Positions 45,743-56,196 are shown, counted from the stretch's first letter. The stretch is DNA of 64,000 nt from Gaiella sp. (GCA_027493885.1 JAOSJZ010000001.1:1978622-2042621), one strand, 5' to 3'. Translations and numbers: made by a program. Notes: generated by a model from the letters alone, not told the origin.

Positions 45743-47235
45743 GACGCGCCCGGGCCGCAGCGGTGCTCGTGCTGGCTGTCGCCGTCGGGGGCGTCGCCGC
45801 GGCAGCCCCTGTGCCGCAGGACGGCGGAGCGACCAGGGCCATCGCGCTCGTCGCGCAGGTGAGCGTCCCGGGTCGGGCCGGCGCCGCGACGAGCCAGGTC
45901 GTGGCGCCGCCGGCCGCCACCGGAGGCGGGTCGTTCGCATTCCCCGCAGACGGCTCGGCTCTTCGGATCGGGGCGTCGACCGTGACCGTAACCGCCCAGC
46001 CGGGGACGTCGTCGTCGGCCGAGGGCGCGATCACGGCGCTCGCGGTGTCCGCGCTCGGTGGCGAGGTCGTCGCCGAGTCCGTCGTCGTCCGCGCGGGCGC
46101 GGCGGCGGGCGCCGCCGGGGCGACCGGCGACGTCGGCACGTCGACGATCACGGGACTTGTCGTACTCGGCCAGCAGGTCACGCCGACGGGCAACGTCCAG
46201 CTCCCCCTCTCCGACTGGGGCACGCTCGACGTCCTCGGGTCGACACGCACGACCTCCGATGCGCCGCGCTCGGCGGACAGCTCCGTGACCGGCCTTCGCA
46301 TCAGGCTGCTCGTGGAGCATGCCGGGCTTCCGGCGGGGACAGAGATCGTCGTCGCGACCGCGACCGCGACCGCGCGCGCGCTCGCCCAGCCGGCGCCGAC
46401 CACCGCGCCCCCGGCGAACGTCGACGGCGCCCCGCGTGCCGCACCGCCACTTCCGACGAAGCGCAGAGCGGCGCCCGCGCGACCGCGACCGCCCGCGAAC
46501 GCGCCGCGCGAGCCGGGCCGGTCGATTCCCGGCGCGCCCCCGGAGGTCGTTCGCCCCGCCCCGGAGGTCACCGCACGGCTCTCGAGCGGCGGATACGTCT
46601 TCCCGGTCTTCGGCCCAGCCGCGTTCGGCAACACTTTCGGCGCGTTCCGCGCCGATGTCGCAGGCAAGTGGCACCACGGCGAGGACCTCGTCGCGCCGTA
46701 CGGGACACCGCTGCTCGCGGTCGCCGACGGGACACTCTTCTCGGTCGGCTGGAACGACATCGGCGGCTGGCGACTGTGGCTTCGCGACGCCGCCGGGAAC
46801 GAGTTCTACTACGCTCATCTGAGCGCCTACTCGCCGCTCGCGATCGCCGGGAAGCAGGTCGACGCCGGAGACGTGCTCGGCTTCGTCGGAGACTCGGGCG
46901 ACGCCGACGGCGGCGTGCCGCACGTCCACTTCGAGATCCACCCGGCCGCCCTGCTCCACTTCGGCTACGACGGCGCAGTCGCGCCGTATCCGTTCCTCAT
47001 CGCCTGGCGCCGTGCCGAGGACGTCTCCTTCGCGTCGGGCCGCACCTTCACGCTCGGGCAGGACGGTCTCGCCGGACCGCCCGGCGCCCCGGTCGCGTCG
47101 GCGCAGGCGGGCGCGGTGCTGCTCACCGCGGAGGACATCTCGACCGCCAGCGGTCTCGTCCCGGGCGCACTGAAGCGGGCGCTCGCCGGAGGCGAGGCCC
47201 GCTCCCGCGCCCGCGAGGCTGCCGCCGGGCCCTAG
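45739..47235 (+). CDS. Secreted M23-family (LytM) peptidase
   Basis: 498 aa. Signal peptide (AAAVLVLAVAVGGVAAAAPV), a long Ala/Thr/Val-rich beta region (about 30-215) and a Pro/Arg-rich linker (about 215-275). The LytM domain follows: AGKWHHGEDLVAPYGTPLLA (zinc His and Asp), YAHLSAYSPLAIAGKQVDAG and GGVPHVHFEIHPAALLHFG with the second zinc site HVH. It should hydrolyse peptidoglycan cross-links outside the cell. GTG 45739 overlaps the preceding stop. Its stop overlaps that of the convergent gene by a few bases. Confidence 0.88.
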   Translation: MRRARAAAVLVLAVAVGGVAAAAPVPQDGGATRAIALVAQVSVPGRAGAATSQVVAPPAATGGGSFAFPADGSALRIGASTVTVTAQPGTSSSAEGAITALAVSALGGEVVAESVVVRAGAAAGAAGATGDVGTSTITGLVVLGQQVTPTGNVQLPLSDWGTLDVLGSTRTTSDAPRSADSSVTGLRIRLLVEHAGLPAGTEIVVATATATARALAQPAPTTAPPANVDGAPRAAPPLPTKRRAAPARPRPPANAPREPGRSIPGAPPEVVRPAPEVTARLSSGGYVFPVFGPAAFGNTFGAFRADVAGKWHHGEDLVAPYGTPLLAVADGTLFSVGWNDIGGWRLWLRDAAGNEFYYAHLSAYSPLAIAGKQVDAGDVLGFVGDSGDADGGVPHVHFEIHPAALLHFGYDGAVAPYPFLIAWRRAEDVSFASGRTFTLGQDGLAGPPGAPVASAQAGAVLLTAEDISTASGLVPGALKRALAGGEARSRAREAAAGP

Positions 47236-47771
47236 TCGCCCAGCGAGCCGGAGCTCTTGGAAGCCTTCGGCTTGACGTCGTTGCCGGCCCCGGCTGCGCT
47301 CTCGGCCACGCTCTCGGCCGCCTCGGCCGCGCCCGCCGACGCGTCGCTCGCGGCCGTCTCGAAGGTCTCGAGCGGCTGCAGATCGTCGTTCCCCGCGATC
47401 ATGTCGAGCAGCTTCTCGCGCGTCTGCGGCCCGGTCCACGGGTTGTAGAGCGCTCCGGCCACGATTCCGGCGAGCAGGATCATGTTGCGGCCCTTGTGGC
47501 TCTTCTTCTGCTTCTTGCCCTTGAGCGTGTCCTTCGCGCTCAGCAGGTCCTCGACCGCGCGCCGCATCTGCTCCTGTGCCTTCTTGTCCGTGGCGAGCAC
47601 CCTCGCGCCGCCGCTCACACCGTTGTGCTTCGACAGCGGGCCGTACAGCTCCCGTGCCGCGGCCAGTGCGTCCTTCAGGTCCTTGCGGAACTCCTCGTCT
47701 CGGAGCGCCCGCTCGAGGTACGGCTTCACCAGCTCGAGCGTGTCGCCCATCTTTGCCGCTCTCTTCGCCAT
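47232..47771 (-). CDS. YtxH-like membrane-anchored protein
   Basis: 179 aa. An N-terminal helical region (LVKPYLERALRDEEFRKDLK) with many charged residues, a Lys-rich stretch KGKKQKKSHKGRN, one hydrophobic segment MILLAGIVAGALYNPWTG followed by PQTREKLLDMI, the pattern of YtxH-type stress proteins, and an Ala/Ser/Glu-rich tail. ATG 47771 follows AGAAAGGA. Function unknown; YtxH assignment moderate. Confidence 0.65.
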   Translation of the reverse strand: MAKRAAKMGDTLELVKPYLERALRDEEFRKDLKDALAAARELYGPLSKHNGVSGGARVLATDKKAQEQMRRAVEDLLSAKDTLKGKKQKKSHKGRNMILLAGIVAGALYNPWTGPQTREKLLDMIAGNDDLQPLETFETAASDASAGAAEAAESVAESAAGAGNDVKPKASKSSGSLGD

Positions 47772-47828
47772 CGCGGCCGTCCTTTCTCTCGTGATGCGTC
47801 ACCGGAAGTATTACCCGCGCCGGGCTTC

Positions 47829-47841
47829 TACGATGCACGAT
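47829..47841 (+). promoter_or_regulatory. Leaderless -10 box of the 45-aa membrane protein
   Basis: TACGAT (47829-47834), seven bases, then GTG 47842. The in-frame ATG 47833 overlaps the box and is therefore unlikely to be used. Confidence 0.45.
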
Positions 47842-47979
47842 GTGACGACTCTGAGGCGGGTGGCGCTCGGGCTCGCCGCGCTCGTCGCGGCGCTCGCCTA
47901 CGTGTGGGTGGCGGCGGTGCGCGCCGTTCCCCTCGTGCGCCGCCGCAAGGCCGCCGCCCGCGCCCGCCGGCGAGCCTGA
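47842..47979 (+). CDS. 45-aa single-helix membrane protein
   Basis: VTTLRRVALGLAALVAALAY gives one transmembrane helix, followed by a very basic tail (RRRKAAARARRRA) that would stay in the cytoplasm. It ends 7 bp before the YczE-like gene and shares its promoter. No family recognised; supported by the promoter and position. Confidence 0.5.
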   Translation: MTTLRRVALGLAALVAALAYVWVAAVRAVPLVRRRKAAARARRRA

Positions 47980-47986
47980 GCGGTTC

Positions 47987-48646
47987 GTGATCCACCCACC
48001 GCGCGTCCGCGGCGGCTCGGCTGCGAGGGCGGCCTCGCTCGTCGCGGGGCTCTTCCTCTTCGCGGCCGGGATCGTGCTCCAGCTCGAGTCCGACCTCGGG
48101 CTCGGGCCGTGGGATGTCCTGAACCAGGGCCTCAGCGAGCAGACGCCGCTCTCGTTCGGCACGGCGAACATCGTCGTTGCCCTCGTCGTCCTCGTCGTCG
48201 CCTGGGCGCTCGGAGCGGAGATCGGCATCGGCACGGTCGCGAACGCGGTCCTCATCGGCCTGTTCGTCGAGGGGCTCCTGCGGATCGACGCCGTCGAGCG
48301 GCTTTCCGAGCAGCCGCTCGGCGTGCGCGCCGGCGTTCTCGCCGCGGCGATCGCCATCGTCGCGCTCGGCTCGGGCCTCTACATCGGAGCGGCTTACGGC
48401 GCCGGCCCGCGCGACTCGCTGATGCTCGTCGGTGCCCGCAGGACGCACGTCCGGATCGGGATCGTCCGCGCCGTGCTCGAGGTTTCCGCCGCCGCCGCCG
48501 GCTTCGCGCTCGGCGGGACGGTGGGCATCGGAACGCTGGCCTTCGCGTTCGGGGTCGGCCCGGCCGTCGAGGTGGCGTTCGCCGGGCTCGTCCGGGTAGG
48601 CGTCGCGGCGCCCGCCGCACCAGTGTACGAGTACGATCGCGCGTGA
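47987..48646 (+). CDS. YczE/YyaS/YitT-family integral membrane protein
   Basis: 219 aa, about five to six membrane helices. LQLESDLGLGPWDVLNQGLS and YGAGPRDSLMLVGARRTHVR are the two repeated GPWD/GPRD motifs of the YczE family. The family has no established biochemical role. GTG 47987 follows the 45-aa gene; its stop overlaps the rmlA start by one base (TGATG). Confidence 0.8.
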   Translation: MIHPPRVRGGSAARAASLVAGLFLFAAGIVLQLESDLGLGPWDVLNQGLSEQTPLSFGTANIVVALVVLVVAWALGAEIGIGTVANAVLIGLFVEGLLRIDAVERLSEQPLGVRAGVLAAAIAIVALGSGLYIGAAYGAGPRDSLMLVGARRTHVRIGIVRAVLEVSAAAAGFALGGTVGIGTLAFAFGVGPAVEVAFAGLVRVGVAAPAAPVYEYDRA

Positions 48647-49419
48647 TGAAGGGCCTCGTCTGCGCCGGCGGTGAGGCGACCCGCCTCGGCGAGCTGACGC
48701 GGATCGCGAACAAGCACCTGCTCCCGGTCGGCCGCTGGCCGATGATCTACTACCCGCTCCAGCTGCTCGAGCGTGCGGGTGTCGAGAGCGTCCTCGTGGT
48801 GACGGGGAAGGGCCACGCCGGGCAGATGATCGACCTGCTCGGCGACGGGCGCCTGGCGGCGCGCGGGACGGACGAGCCGCTGCTCTCGCTCGACCTCACG
48901 TACAAGGTGCAGACGCGGCCGGGCGGCATCGCGCAGGTCGTCGGCATGGCGAAGGACTTCGCGCGCGGAGGACCGCTCGTCGTCGTCCTTGGCGACAACA
49001 TCTTCGAGCGCTCGCAGGCACCCGCGATCGCCACGTGGGCGGCGGCCGGCGACCGCGCCCAGATCTTCGTCAAGGACGTCCCCGACCCGGAGAACTTCGG
49101 CGTCGTCGTATACGAGGACGGGCGCGTGGTCGACATCGTCGAGAAGGCCGGCGTCGTCGACACGCGGTACGCGGCCCCGCCGACCAACGAGGCAGTCGTC
49201 GGCCTCTATTGCTTCCCGCCGGATGTGTTCGACGTGATCGCGAGCCTGGCGCCCTCGTCCCGGGGCGAGCTCGAGATCACCGACGTCAACCGGCACTACG
49301 CGCGGCAGGGTCGCCTCGACGTGGTACGGGTCGACGGATGGTGGGAGGACGCGGGGAAGCACTGGCAGCACCTCGCCGAGATCGGCCGTCTCGTCGACGA
49401 GACCGGTGCGAACGGATGA
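48646..49419 (+). CDS. rmlA: Glucose-1-phosphate thymidylyltransferase-like nucleotidyltransferase
   Basis: 257 aa. N-terminal GLVCAGGEATRLGELTRIAN with KHLLPVGRWPMIYYPLQLL (catalytic Lys region), VVVLGDNIFE (metal-binding Asp) and DVNRHYARQGRLDVVRVDGW. The signature is CAGGEATRL where classical RmlA has GGSGTRL, and the protein is shorter than classical RmlA (about 290 aa). First committed step to dTDP-rhamnose; the rmlC, rmlD and rmlB neighbours support the assignment. Confidence 0.85.
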   Translation: MKGLVCAGGEATRLGELTRIANKHLLPVGRWPMIYYPLQLLERAGVESVLVVTGKGHAGQMIDLLGDGRLAARGTDEPLLSLDLTYKVQTRPGGIAQVVGMAKDFARGGPLVVVLGDNIFERSQAPAIATWAAAGDRAQIFVKDVPDPENFGVVVYEDGRVVDIVEKAGVVDTRYAAPPTNEAVVGLYCFPPDVFDVIASLAPSSRGELEITDVNRHYARQGRLDVVRVDGWWEDAGKHWQHLAEIGRLVDETGANG

Positions 49420-49879
49420 CGGTCGCGGGCATCCTGCGCATCCCGCTGCGCTGCTTCGAGGACGAACGCGGCTGGTTCTGCGAGCTCCGCCGCGACAGCG
49501 CGCTGCCGAGGCGCACGGTGCAGACGAACGTCTCGTTCTCGCGCCGGGGGTGATCCGGGGGCTCCACTACCACGAGCGCGGCCAGGACGACCTGTTCGTG
49601 TGCCTCCAAGGGACGGCGCGGGTCGTCGTGCTCGACCGGTCGAGCGGTGCGACGTTCACGGAGGACATCGGCGACGACAATCCCGTCGCCGTCTACGTGC
49701 CCGGCCACCACGCCCACGGCTTCGAGGCGCTCACCGATCTGCTGTTCTGCTACCACGTGACGGAGGAGTACGACCCGGACGACCCGGACGAGCACGGCAT
49801 TCCCTGGAACGACGCGCGGATCGCGCACCTGTGGAGCACTCGGACCCCGATCCTGTCCGCGCGCGACGCCGCACCCTGA
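49416..49879 (+). CDS. rmlC: dTDP-4-dehydrorhamnose 3,5-epimerase-like protein, frameshifted
   Basis: The first frame reads ILRIPLRCFEDERGWFCELR and QTNVSFSRRG and then stops; the next frame continues VIRGLHYHERGQDDLFVCLQ (catalytic His region), ARVVVLDRSSGATFTEDIG and YVPGHHAHGFEAL. The break is at a G5 run (49546-49550); six G give 154 aa, a little shorter than usual. The ATG overlaps the rmlA stop. Epimerises carbons 3 and 5 of dTDP-4-keto-6-deoxyglucose. Confidence 0.87.
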
Positions 49880-50661
49880 TCACGGGCGCAGCGGGCCAGC
49901 TCGGGCACGCGCTCGTGCGGGCGTTCGCCGGCGACGAGCTTCTCGCCCTCGACCGGGCGGGGTGGGACGTCTGCCTCGAGGCGCCGCCGCTTCCCTGGCG
50001 GCCCGAGCTCGTGCTCCACGCCGCCGCCTGGACGGATGTCGACGGCGCGGAAGCCGATCCGCAGGGCGCGGCGGCCGCGAACGTCGGCGGGACGGCCCAT
50101 GCAGCTGCGCTCGGGGCTCCGCTCGTCGCGTTCTCGAGCGACTATGTCTTCGACGGGACGAAGGACGAGCCGTACGTCGAGTCGGACGCGCCCGCCCCTC
50201 TCTCGGCCTACGGGCGGTCGAAGCTCCACGGCGAGGCCGCGGCCGGCGAGCGTGCGTGGATCGTCCGGTCGTCGTGGCTCTTCGGCGGGACGGGGCGCAA
50301 CTTCGTGCGCACGATGCTCCGGGTCGGGGCGGAGCGCGACGAGGTCGCGGTCGTGGACGACCAGCGCGGGTGCCCGACCTACGTCGACCACCTGGCCGCC
50401 GCCACGCGGGCCCTGGTCGATCGGGGCTCCCCGTTCGGCATCTGGCATCTCGCGGCTGCGGGCGACTGCACCTGGGCCGACTTCGCCGAGGCGATCTTCG
50501 CGGAGGCGGGGCTCGGGTGCCGCGTGCGCCGGATCAGCTCCGCGGAGCTCGGCGCGCGGGCTCCGCGCCCCGCGTTCTCGGTCCTCCGCAGCGAGCGGGG
50601 CGCACCGGAGCTGCCGCACTGGCGCGCTGGCCTCCGGGCCTGCCTCGCGGCGCTCGCCTAG
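49831..50661 (+). CDS. rmlD: dTDP-4-dehydrorhamnose reductase
   Basis: Final dTDP-L-rhamnose enzyme, extended SDR of 276 aa. TLITGAAGQLGHALVRAF (NADPH motif), HAAAWTDVDGAEADP, FSSDYVFDG, YGRSKLHGE (Tyr and Lys) and VRSSWLFGGTGRNFV are characteristic. The start is uncertain: GTG 49831 overlaps rmlC by 49 bp; CTG 49876 overlapping the rmlC stop is an alternative. Confidence 0.92.
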   Translation: MEHSDPDPVRARRRTLITGAAGQLGHALVRAFAGDELLALDRAGWDVCLEAPPLPWRPELVLHAAAWTDVDGAEADPQGAAAANVGGTAHAAALGAPLVAFSSDYVFDGTKDEPYVESDAPAPLSAYGRSKLHGEAAAGERAWIVRSSWLFGGTGRNFVRTMLRVGAERDEVAVVDDQRGCPTYVDHLAAATRALVDRGSPFGIWHLAAAGDCTWADFAEAIFAEAGLGCRVRRISSAELGARAPRPAFSVLRSERGAPELPHWRAGLRACLAALA

Positions 50662-50703
50662 GACACGGGGTTGGCGGACGGCCGTTGTGGGAAGGCTCAT
50701 CGC

Positions 50704-50925
50704 ATGGGTCGCAACGTCCTCGTGGTGAGTGCCGTCGAGCAGGGTGAGCACGTGCTTCGCTCGTACCTCGGACAGGACGTCGACGACGTCAGGGTCGTCG
50801 TGCCGGTCGTCCAGCAGGGATTCCTCGACTGGCTCGCGAATGACGAGCGTGTCGCACGCGCCGAGCCGAGCTCGAGCGTCGCCGGCGTGCCGGTACGGAC
50901 GATCGTCGTCCGCGAGCGCCGCTGA
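50704..50925 (+). CDS. Small conserved-looking protein between rmlD and rmlB
   Basis: 73 aa. NVLVVSAVEQGEHVLRSYLG, then VRVVVPVVQQGFLDWLANDE, with alternating beta and alpha character like a single Rossmann-type half domain. ATG 50704 follows GGAAGG at about 10 bp. I do not recognise a family. Same direction as the rml genes. Confidence 0.55.
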   Translation: MGRNVLVVSAVEQGEHVLRSYLGQDVDDVRVVVPVVQQGFLDWLANDERVARAEPSSSVAGVPVRTIVVRERR

Positions 50926-50960
50926 CGCGGCGACGCACGGGCGCCGGCGCGCCCTCGGGC

Positions 50961-50972
50961 TAGTCTTCCCCG
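50961..50972 (+). promoter_or_regulatory. Leaderless -10 box of rmlB
   Basis: TAGTCT (50961-50966), six bases, then ATG 50973; no Shine-Dalgarno sequence. rmlB thus has its own promoter. Confidence 0.5.
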
Positions 50973-51962
<990 letters not shown>

Positions 51963-51986
51963 GGGCGCGCGGCCGATAGAGATCTC

Positions 51987-53345
51987 ATGCGTCGCCTCCT
52001 CGTCCTCGCAGTGGCCCTGCTCGCCTTCGGCGCCGCAGGGAGCGGGGCCGCGCCGAGGCCGTCCGCGACCGCGTTCGTCCTCACCGGAGGCGGCTTCGGC
52101 CACGGCGTGGGGATGAGCCAGTGGGGGGCATACGCCCAGGCGAAGGCCGGGCGCGACTACCGGCAGATCCTCGCGACGTACTACCGCGGCACCGAGCTCG
52201 GCTCGGCGCCCGCGCAGCTGCTCGAGCGCGTTCGGGTGCTCGTCGCCGACCGGCTCCCGAAGGCGACCGTGAAGAACGTCGGGGCGGTGTTCGACGGCGC
52301 GGGCAATCGCTACTCCGTGCGCGGGGCGACGATCGCCACGGGACCGGAGCTCGAGCTCCCGGTCGGCAGAGACGGCAAGCGGCTCGCGCTGTCCGGGCCC
52401 GTGACGATCCGTGCCGCGAGGGGTGCGTTCCTCGCGTACGGCGGCAGGCAGTTCCGCGGCGACCTCAGGGCGGCAAACGTCGACGGCCGCCTCCAGCTCG
52501 TCAACGTCGTCGGCCTGGAGGCGTACTTGCTCGGCGTCGTGCCGGGCGAGATGCCGAAGGACTGGCCGCTCGCGGCGCTCCGGGCGCAGGCGGTCGCGGC
52601 CCGCACGTACGCGGTCGGCAACCTCGTGCACGGCAGGTCCTTCGATCTCTACTCCGACTGGCGGAGCCAGGTGTACTACGGCGTCGCCGCCGAGACGCCG
52701 GGGCCGACTCGCGCGGTGACGGAGACGCGAGGCGAGATCCTGACGTACGACGGCCTGCCCGCGCAGGCGTTCTACTTCTCCTCGAGCGGCGGGAGGACGG
52801 TGAGCGCGCTCGATGCGTTCGGCACGGACGTGCCGTACCTCGCCTCGATCGACGACCCGTGGGACGAGGTCTCGCCGAACCACGCCTGGTCGCCGCAGCT
52901 TCTGACCGGCGCCCAGCTCGCGAAGCGCTTCGGGCTCGAGGGCTCAGTCGACGACGTCGCGTTCGTTCCGGGGACGCCGGGCAAGCCGGCCGTTCTCCGT
53001 CTCGTGGCGTCCGACGGCGAAACCGCGGAGGTGCGCCTCGCCGACGTCCGCTCCCGCCTCGGCCTCAAGTCGACGGGCTTCCGGCTCGGCGTCCTCCGGC
53101 TCGACCGGCCCGCGCCGCTCCGCGGTGCGAGCCCCGTGCTGCGGCTGACCGGGATCGCGCGCGACCTCTCCGACGTCGTGCTCGAGCAGCGGGGGCCGTC
53201 CGGCACCTGGGTCACGGTCAGGCGTCTCGCGCCGGAGGCGGACGGGACGTTTGCGGTAAAGCTCCGTCCGAGCGGGACGACCGTCTACCGGCTCTCCGCC
53301 GACGGCCTCGGCAGCCCGCCGATGACCGTCCGGGTTGTGGCGTGA
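51987..53345 (+). CDS. SpoIID/LytB-domain secreted protein
   Basis: 452 aa. Signal peptide (MRRLLVLAVALLAFGAAGSG). FGHGVGMSQWGAYAQAKAGR and YRQILATYYRGTEL, then VVGLEAYLLGVVPGEMPKDW, LRAQAVAARTYAVGN and GGRTVSALDAFG, which match SpoIID, a glycan-strand lytic transglycosylase. Here the GHGVGMSQWG motif is at the N-terminus. A non-sporulation cell-wall role is likely. Its stop overlaps the subtilase start (GTGA). Confidence 0.88.
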   Translation: MRRLLVLAVALLAFGAAGSGAAPRPSATAFVLTGGGFGHGVGMSQWGAYAQAKAGRDYRQILATYYRGTELGSAPAQLLERVRVLVADRLPKATVKNVGAVFDGAGNRYSVRGATIATGPELELPVGRDGKRLALSGPVTIRAARGAFLAYGGRQFRGDLRAANVDGRLQLVNVVGLEAYLLGVVPGEMPKDWPLAALRAQAVAARTYAVGNLVHGRSFDLYSDWRSQVYYGVAAETPGPTRAVTETRGEILTYDGLPAQAFYFSSSGGRTVSALDAFGTDVPYLASIDDPWDEVSPNHAWSPQLLTGAQLAKRFGLEGSVDDVAFVPGTPGKPAVLRLVASDGETAEVRLADVRSRLGLKSTGFRLGVLRLDRPAPLRGASPVLRLTGIARDLSDVVLEQRGPSGTWVTVRRLAPEADGTFAVKLRPSGTTVYRLSADGLGSPPMTVRVVA

Positions 53346-54998
53346 CGCGCCGCGCCGTTTCGGCGCTCGCCGTCCTCACCGCCGTGCTCGTCGTCCCGAC
53401 GCACGCCTTCGCGGCGCGCACCACCGTCGGCCTCGAGCCGGGTGCGGATCCGGCGTCCGTCGCCGCCGCTGTCGAGCGGGCGACGGGGGTGCGCCCGGTC
53501 GGCCTCGGCTCTCTCCGCGCGCTCGCGGTCGACGCGGCACCCGCTCGGCTGCGCGGCCTTCCCGGAGTCGCCTGGGTCGAGCCGAACCGGGCCCGCCGGC
53601 TCGCGTTCGTCCCGACCGACCCGCTGGCCCCGAAGCAGTGGTACGCGGTCGCGAATCGCGCGTACGACGCGTGGGAGATGCCGCCCCCGCTCGCGCCGGT
53701 GCGTGTGGCGGTGATCGACTCGGGCATCGACCTCGGGCACCCGGATCTCGCGCCCCGCATCGCGGCGGCGAGGAGCTTCGTCGGCGGCACCGCGCAGGAC
53801 ACGCGCGGGCACGGCACGATCGTGGCGGGCATCATTGCCGCCCAGCTCGACAACGACGTCGGCATCGCCGGCCTCGCCCCCGCGGCGGAGCTCCTCGTCG
53901 CGAAGGTCGTCGCGCCGGACGGCACGATCTCCGTCCAGGCCGAGGCGCGCGCGATCCGGTGGGCGGTCGACCACGGCGCGCGCGTCGTCAACGTGAGCCT
54001 GGGAGGCCTTCGCGACCCGCGCAACCCGAGCCACGACACGTTCTCGCGGCTCGAGGAGGAGGCGATCGCCTACGCCGTGAAGCGCGGCGCGGTGGTCGTC
54101 GCCGCCGTCGGCAACTCGGATCAGGCCCCGCGCACGCCGTGGCGCTTCGCGAGCTATCCCGCGGCGTTGCCGCACGTCCTCGGCGTCAGCGCGTTGACGC
54201 GCGACGGCTCCTCGCCGGCGTTCTCGAACCGGGACGCCGTCTACAACGACGTGGCGGCACCCGGCGAGGACATCCTCTCGACGTTCCCCCGCTCGCTCAC
54301 AGCGGAGCGCGCAGCGTGCGCCGACCAGGGGTACACGCCGTGCGCGAGCGACGAGTTTCGGCCGCCCGAGGGGACGTCGTTCGCCGCCCCGCAGGCGACA
54401 GCGGTCGCTGCGAACCTCCTCGGCGCGCGGCCGCTCCTGCGGCCTGAGCAGGTAACCGCGATCATCGAGCGCACGGCTGTCGATGCGACGGCGCAGACAG
54501 GCTGCCGCGCGTGCGCGTCCGGCCGGGACGCGTACACCGGATGGGGGGCGTTGGACGGCACCGGCGCGGTCTACGCGCTCTCCGGGCCGCTGCCCCCGCG
54601 CGACGCGCACGAGCCGAACGACGACGCGGGCGAGGACGCCTACCGGCTCTACTTCCCGGCAGGGGGAGAGGGCTCGCTTCGTCAAGGCGGTGCTCGACTT
54701 CTGGGACGACCAGGACGATGTCTACGGCGTCTTCCTGCACCGCGGGGAGAGGCTCTACGCCTCGCTCGTCCCCGCGCAGCGGGCGAACGTGGCGCTTGCG
54801 CTCTGGCGACCGGAGACGGCCTCGATCTCCGATCTTGCCCGGCAGGACCTGCGCGTGCGGCTCTCCAATCGTCCGCGTCGGCGCGAGCGGCTCGCCTGGA
54901 CTGCCGACGAGCCCGGCTGGCACTTCATCCAGGCGCGGCTCACCGGCGCGACGGCCACCCCGGTCGCCTACCGCCTGTCCATCGTCCGGACCCGCTGA
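53342..54998 (+). CDS. Secreted S8 subtilisin-like peptidase, frameshifted near the C-terminus
   Basis: Signal peptide (AVSALAVLTAVLVVPTHAFA), a short inhibitor-like propeptide ending at APARLRGLPGVAWVEPN, then the S8 domain with Asp in VAVIDSGIDLGHPDL (about 126), His in DTRGHGTIVAGII (about 157) and Ser in EGTSFAAPQATAVA (about 345). The frame changes at a G5 run (54662-54666); four G give RARFVKAVLDFWDDQDDVYG, a prepeptidase-like beta domain, and a 551-aa protein. GTG 53342 overlaps the preceding stop. Confidence 0.88.
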
Positions 54999-55052
54999 GG
55001 GGGCACGCACGGGGAGCGGGCTCGGGGAAGACCCCTAACTGCTCGCGTCCGA

Positions 55053-55203
55053 TTTCCCGGGGAATTCCGAGGCAAGATCGGGAGTCTCCCGACGAGACGC
55101 GACGGTCATCGACCTAGCGTGGGTCGTGTCATAGCGGGACGAGAATGGCGAGCCGGATAGCCGCCGAGTAGGGCGCCAAACCGGTTTCACCGGTTCCGCG
55201 CCC
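55053..55203 (+). promoter_or_regulatory. Structured leader upstream of a 47-aa secreted peptide
   Basis: Three inverted repeats in 150 bp: TTCCC-G-GGGAA (55053-55063), CGGGAG-T-CTCCCG (55079-55091), and a two-part stem GGGCGC (55171-55176) with GCGCCC (55198-55203) enclosing AACCGG (55179-55184) and CCGGTT (55190-55195). The last ends 8 bp before the GGAGGG ribosome site of the next gene, so it could control translation. I cannot match it to a known riboswitch class. No gene lies between 54999 and 55221. Confidence 0.45.
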
Positions 55204-55221
55204 CACCAACGGAGGGACACG

Positions 55222-55365
55222 ATGGAGCTCCGCATGCGCTCGCGGCCTATCTTCGCCGCGCTCATATCGATCCTGGCCGGGCTGACGGTCGCGGCGTCCG
55301 CGATCGCGACCAGCGGCGATTCGCTCACGACGATGCCGTCCGGCACGTGCCCGCCGCAGTGCTAG
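55222..55365 (+). CDS. 47-aa secreted peptide
   Basis: A signal peptide-like N-terminus (MELRMRSRPIFAALISILAG, then LTVAASAIA) is followed by a mature part of about 18 residues ending TMPSGTCPPQC, with two Cys in a CPPQC end. ATG 55222 is preceded by GGAGGGACACG, a strong Shine-Dalgarno sequence. Family not recognised; a secreted signalling or antimicrobial-type peptide is possible but speculative. Confidence 0.6.
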   Translation: MELRMRSRPIFAALISILAGLTVAASAIATSGDSLTTMPSGTCPPQC

Positions 55366-55542
55366 CACGCAGCGAGGGTGAGGAGCCGTCGGGGCGGTCT
55401 ACTCCGTGACGTTGCGTCTCGTATACCCGAGATCCCCGACTTCGTCCGCGCCAAGCAGGCCCACGACCAGCGCGGCGCGCTCCAGAGCGGCTGGTGCCGC
55501 CACCTGCTCCGCGTGCTCGACGTCCGCGAAGCCGTTCGAGCG
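55366..55542. other. Spacer between the 47-aa peptide and the response regulator gene
   Basis: 177 bases between converging genes. No gene, RNA or clear terminator hairpin recognised. Confidence 0.35.
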
Positions 55543-56196
55543 TCACGCTCCGCCGCCGCGGAGATAGGCGAGCACGGCCAGCACACGGCGGTGGTCGTCG
55601 GGCGCGGGGAGCAGTCCGAGCTTCAGGAAGATCGAGCTCACGTGCGTCTCGACCGTCTTCGGGCTGAGGAACAGCTTCGCGCAGATCGCCCGGTTCGAGC
55701 GGCCCTCGGCGATCAACCCGAGCACCTCGCGCTCACGACGTGTCAGCTCGGCGAGCGGGTCGTCGTCGCGTCGCCGGCCGAGGAGCTGGGAGACGACGTC
55801 GGGGTCGACGACCGTGCCGCCGTTCGCGACCCGGCGGACGGCGGAGAGAAACTCGTCGAGCTCGACGACACGGTCCTTGAGCAGGTAGCCGAACCCCTCT
55901 GGACTGTCGCGGAAGAGCGTGAGGGCGTGCTTCGCCTCGACGACCTGTGAGAGGACGAGGACGCCGACCTCGGGATGATGGGCCCTGATTGCGACGGCCG
56001 CCTGCGTCCCCTCGTCGGTATGGGTCGGCGGCATGCGGACGTCGACGATCGCGACGTCGGGCTTCTCGCGTCGGACCGCGCGCTCGAGCGCCTCGGCGTC
56101 CCCGACCTGCGCGACCACCTCGAAGCCGTTCTCGGCGAGCACCCGGGCGACGCCCTCGCGCAGCAGCACGGAGTCGTCCGCGATCACAACGCGCAC
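55543..56196 (-). CDS. NarL/FixJ-family response regulator
   Basis: 217 aa. The receiver domain begins [20 protein letters not shown] with acidic DD and the phosphoacceptor Asp in [11 protein letters not shown] (about residue 52) and Lys in YLLKDRV (about 105). The C-terminal LuxR HTH is [20 protein letters not shown] and [23 protein letters not shown] 56196 lies inside the last codons of the kinase gene (13-bp overlap), so the pair is coupled. Confidence 0.93.
   Translation of the reverse strand: MRVVIADDSVLLREGVARVLAENGFEVVAQVGDAEALERAVRREKPDVAIVDVRMPPTHTDEGTQAAVAIRAHHPEVGVLVLSQVVEAKHALTLFRDSPEGFGYLLKDRVVELDEFLSAVRRVANGGTVVDPDVVSQLLGRRRDDDPLAELTRREREVLGLIAEGRSNRAICAKLFLSPKTVETHVSSIFLKLGLLPAPDDHRRVLAVLAYLRGGGA

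Noticed and set aside
55053..55203. Known c-di-GMP, c-di-AMP or cobalamin riboswitch
   Set aside because: The stems do not carry the conserved loop sequences I know for these classes. Left as an unclassified structured leader.
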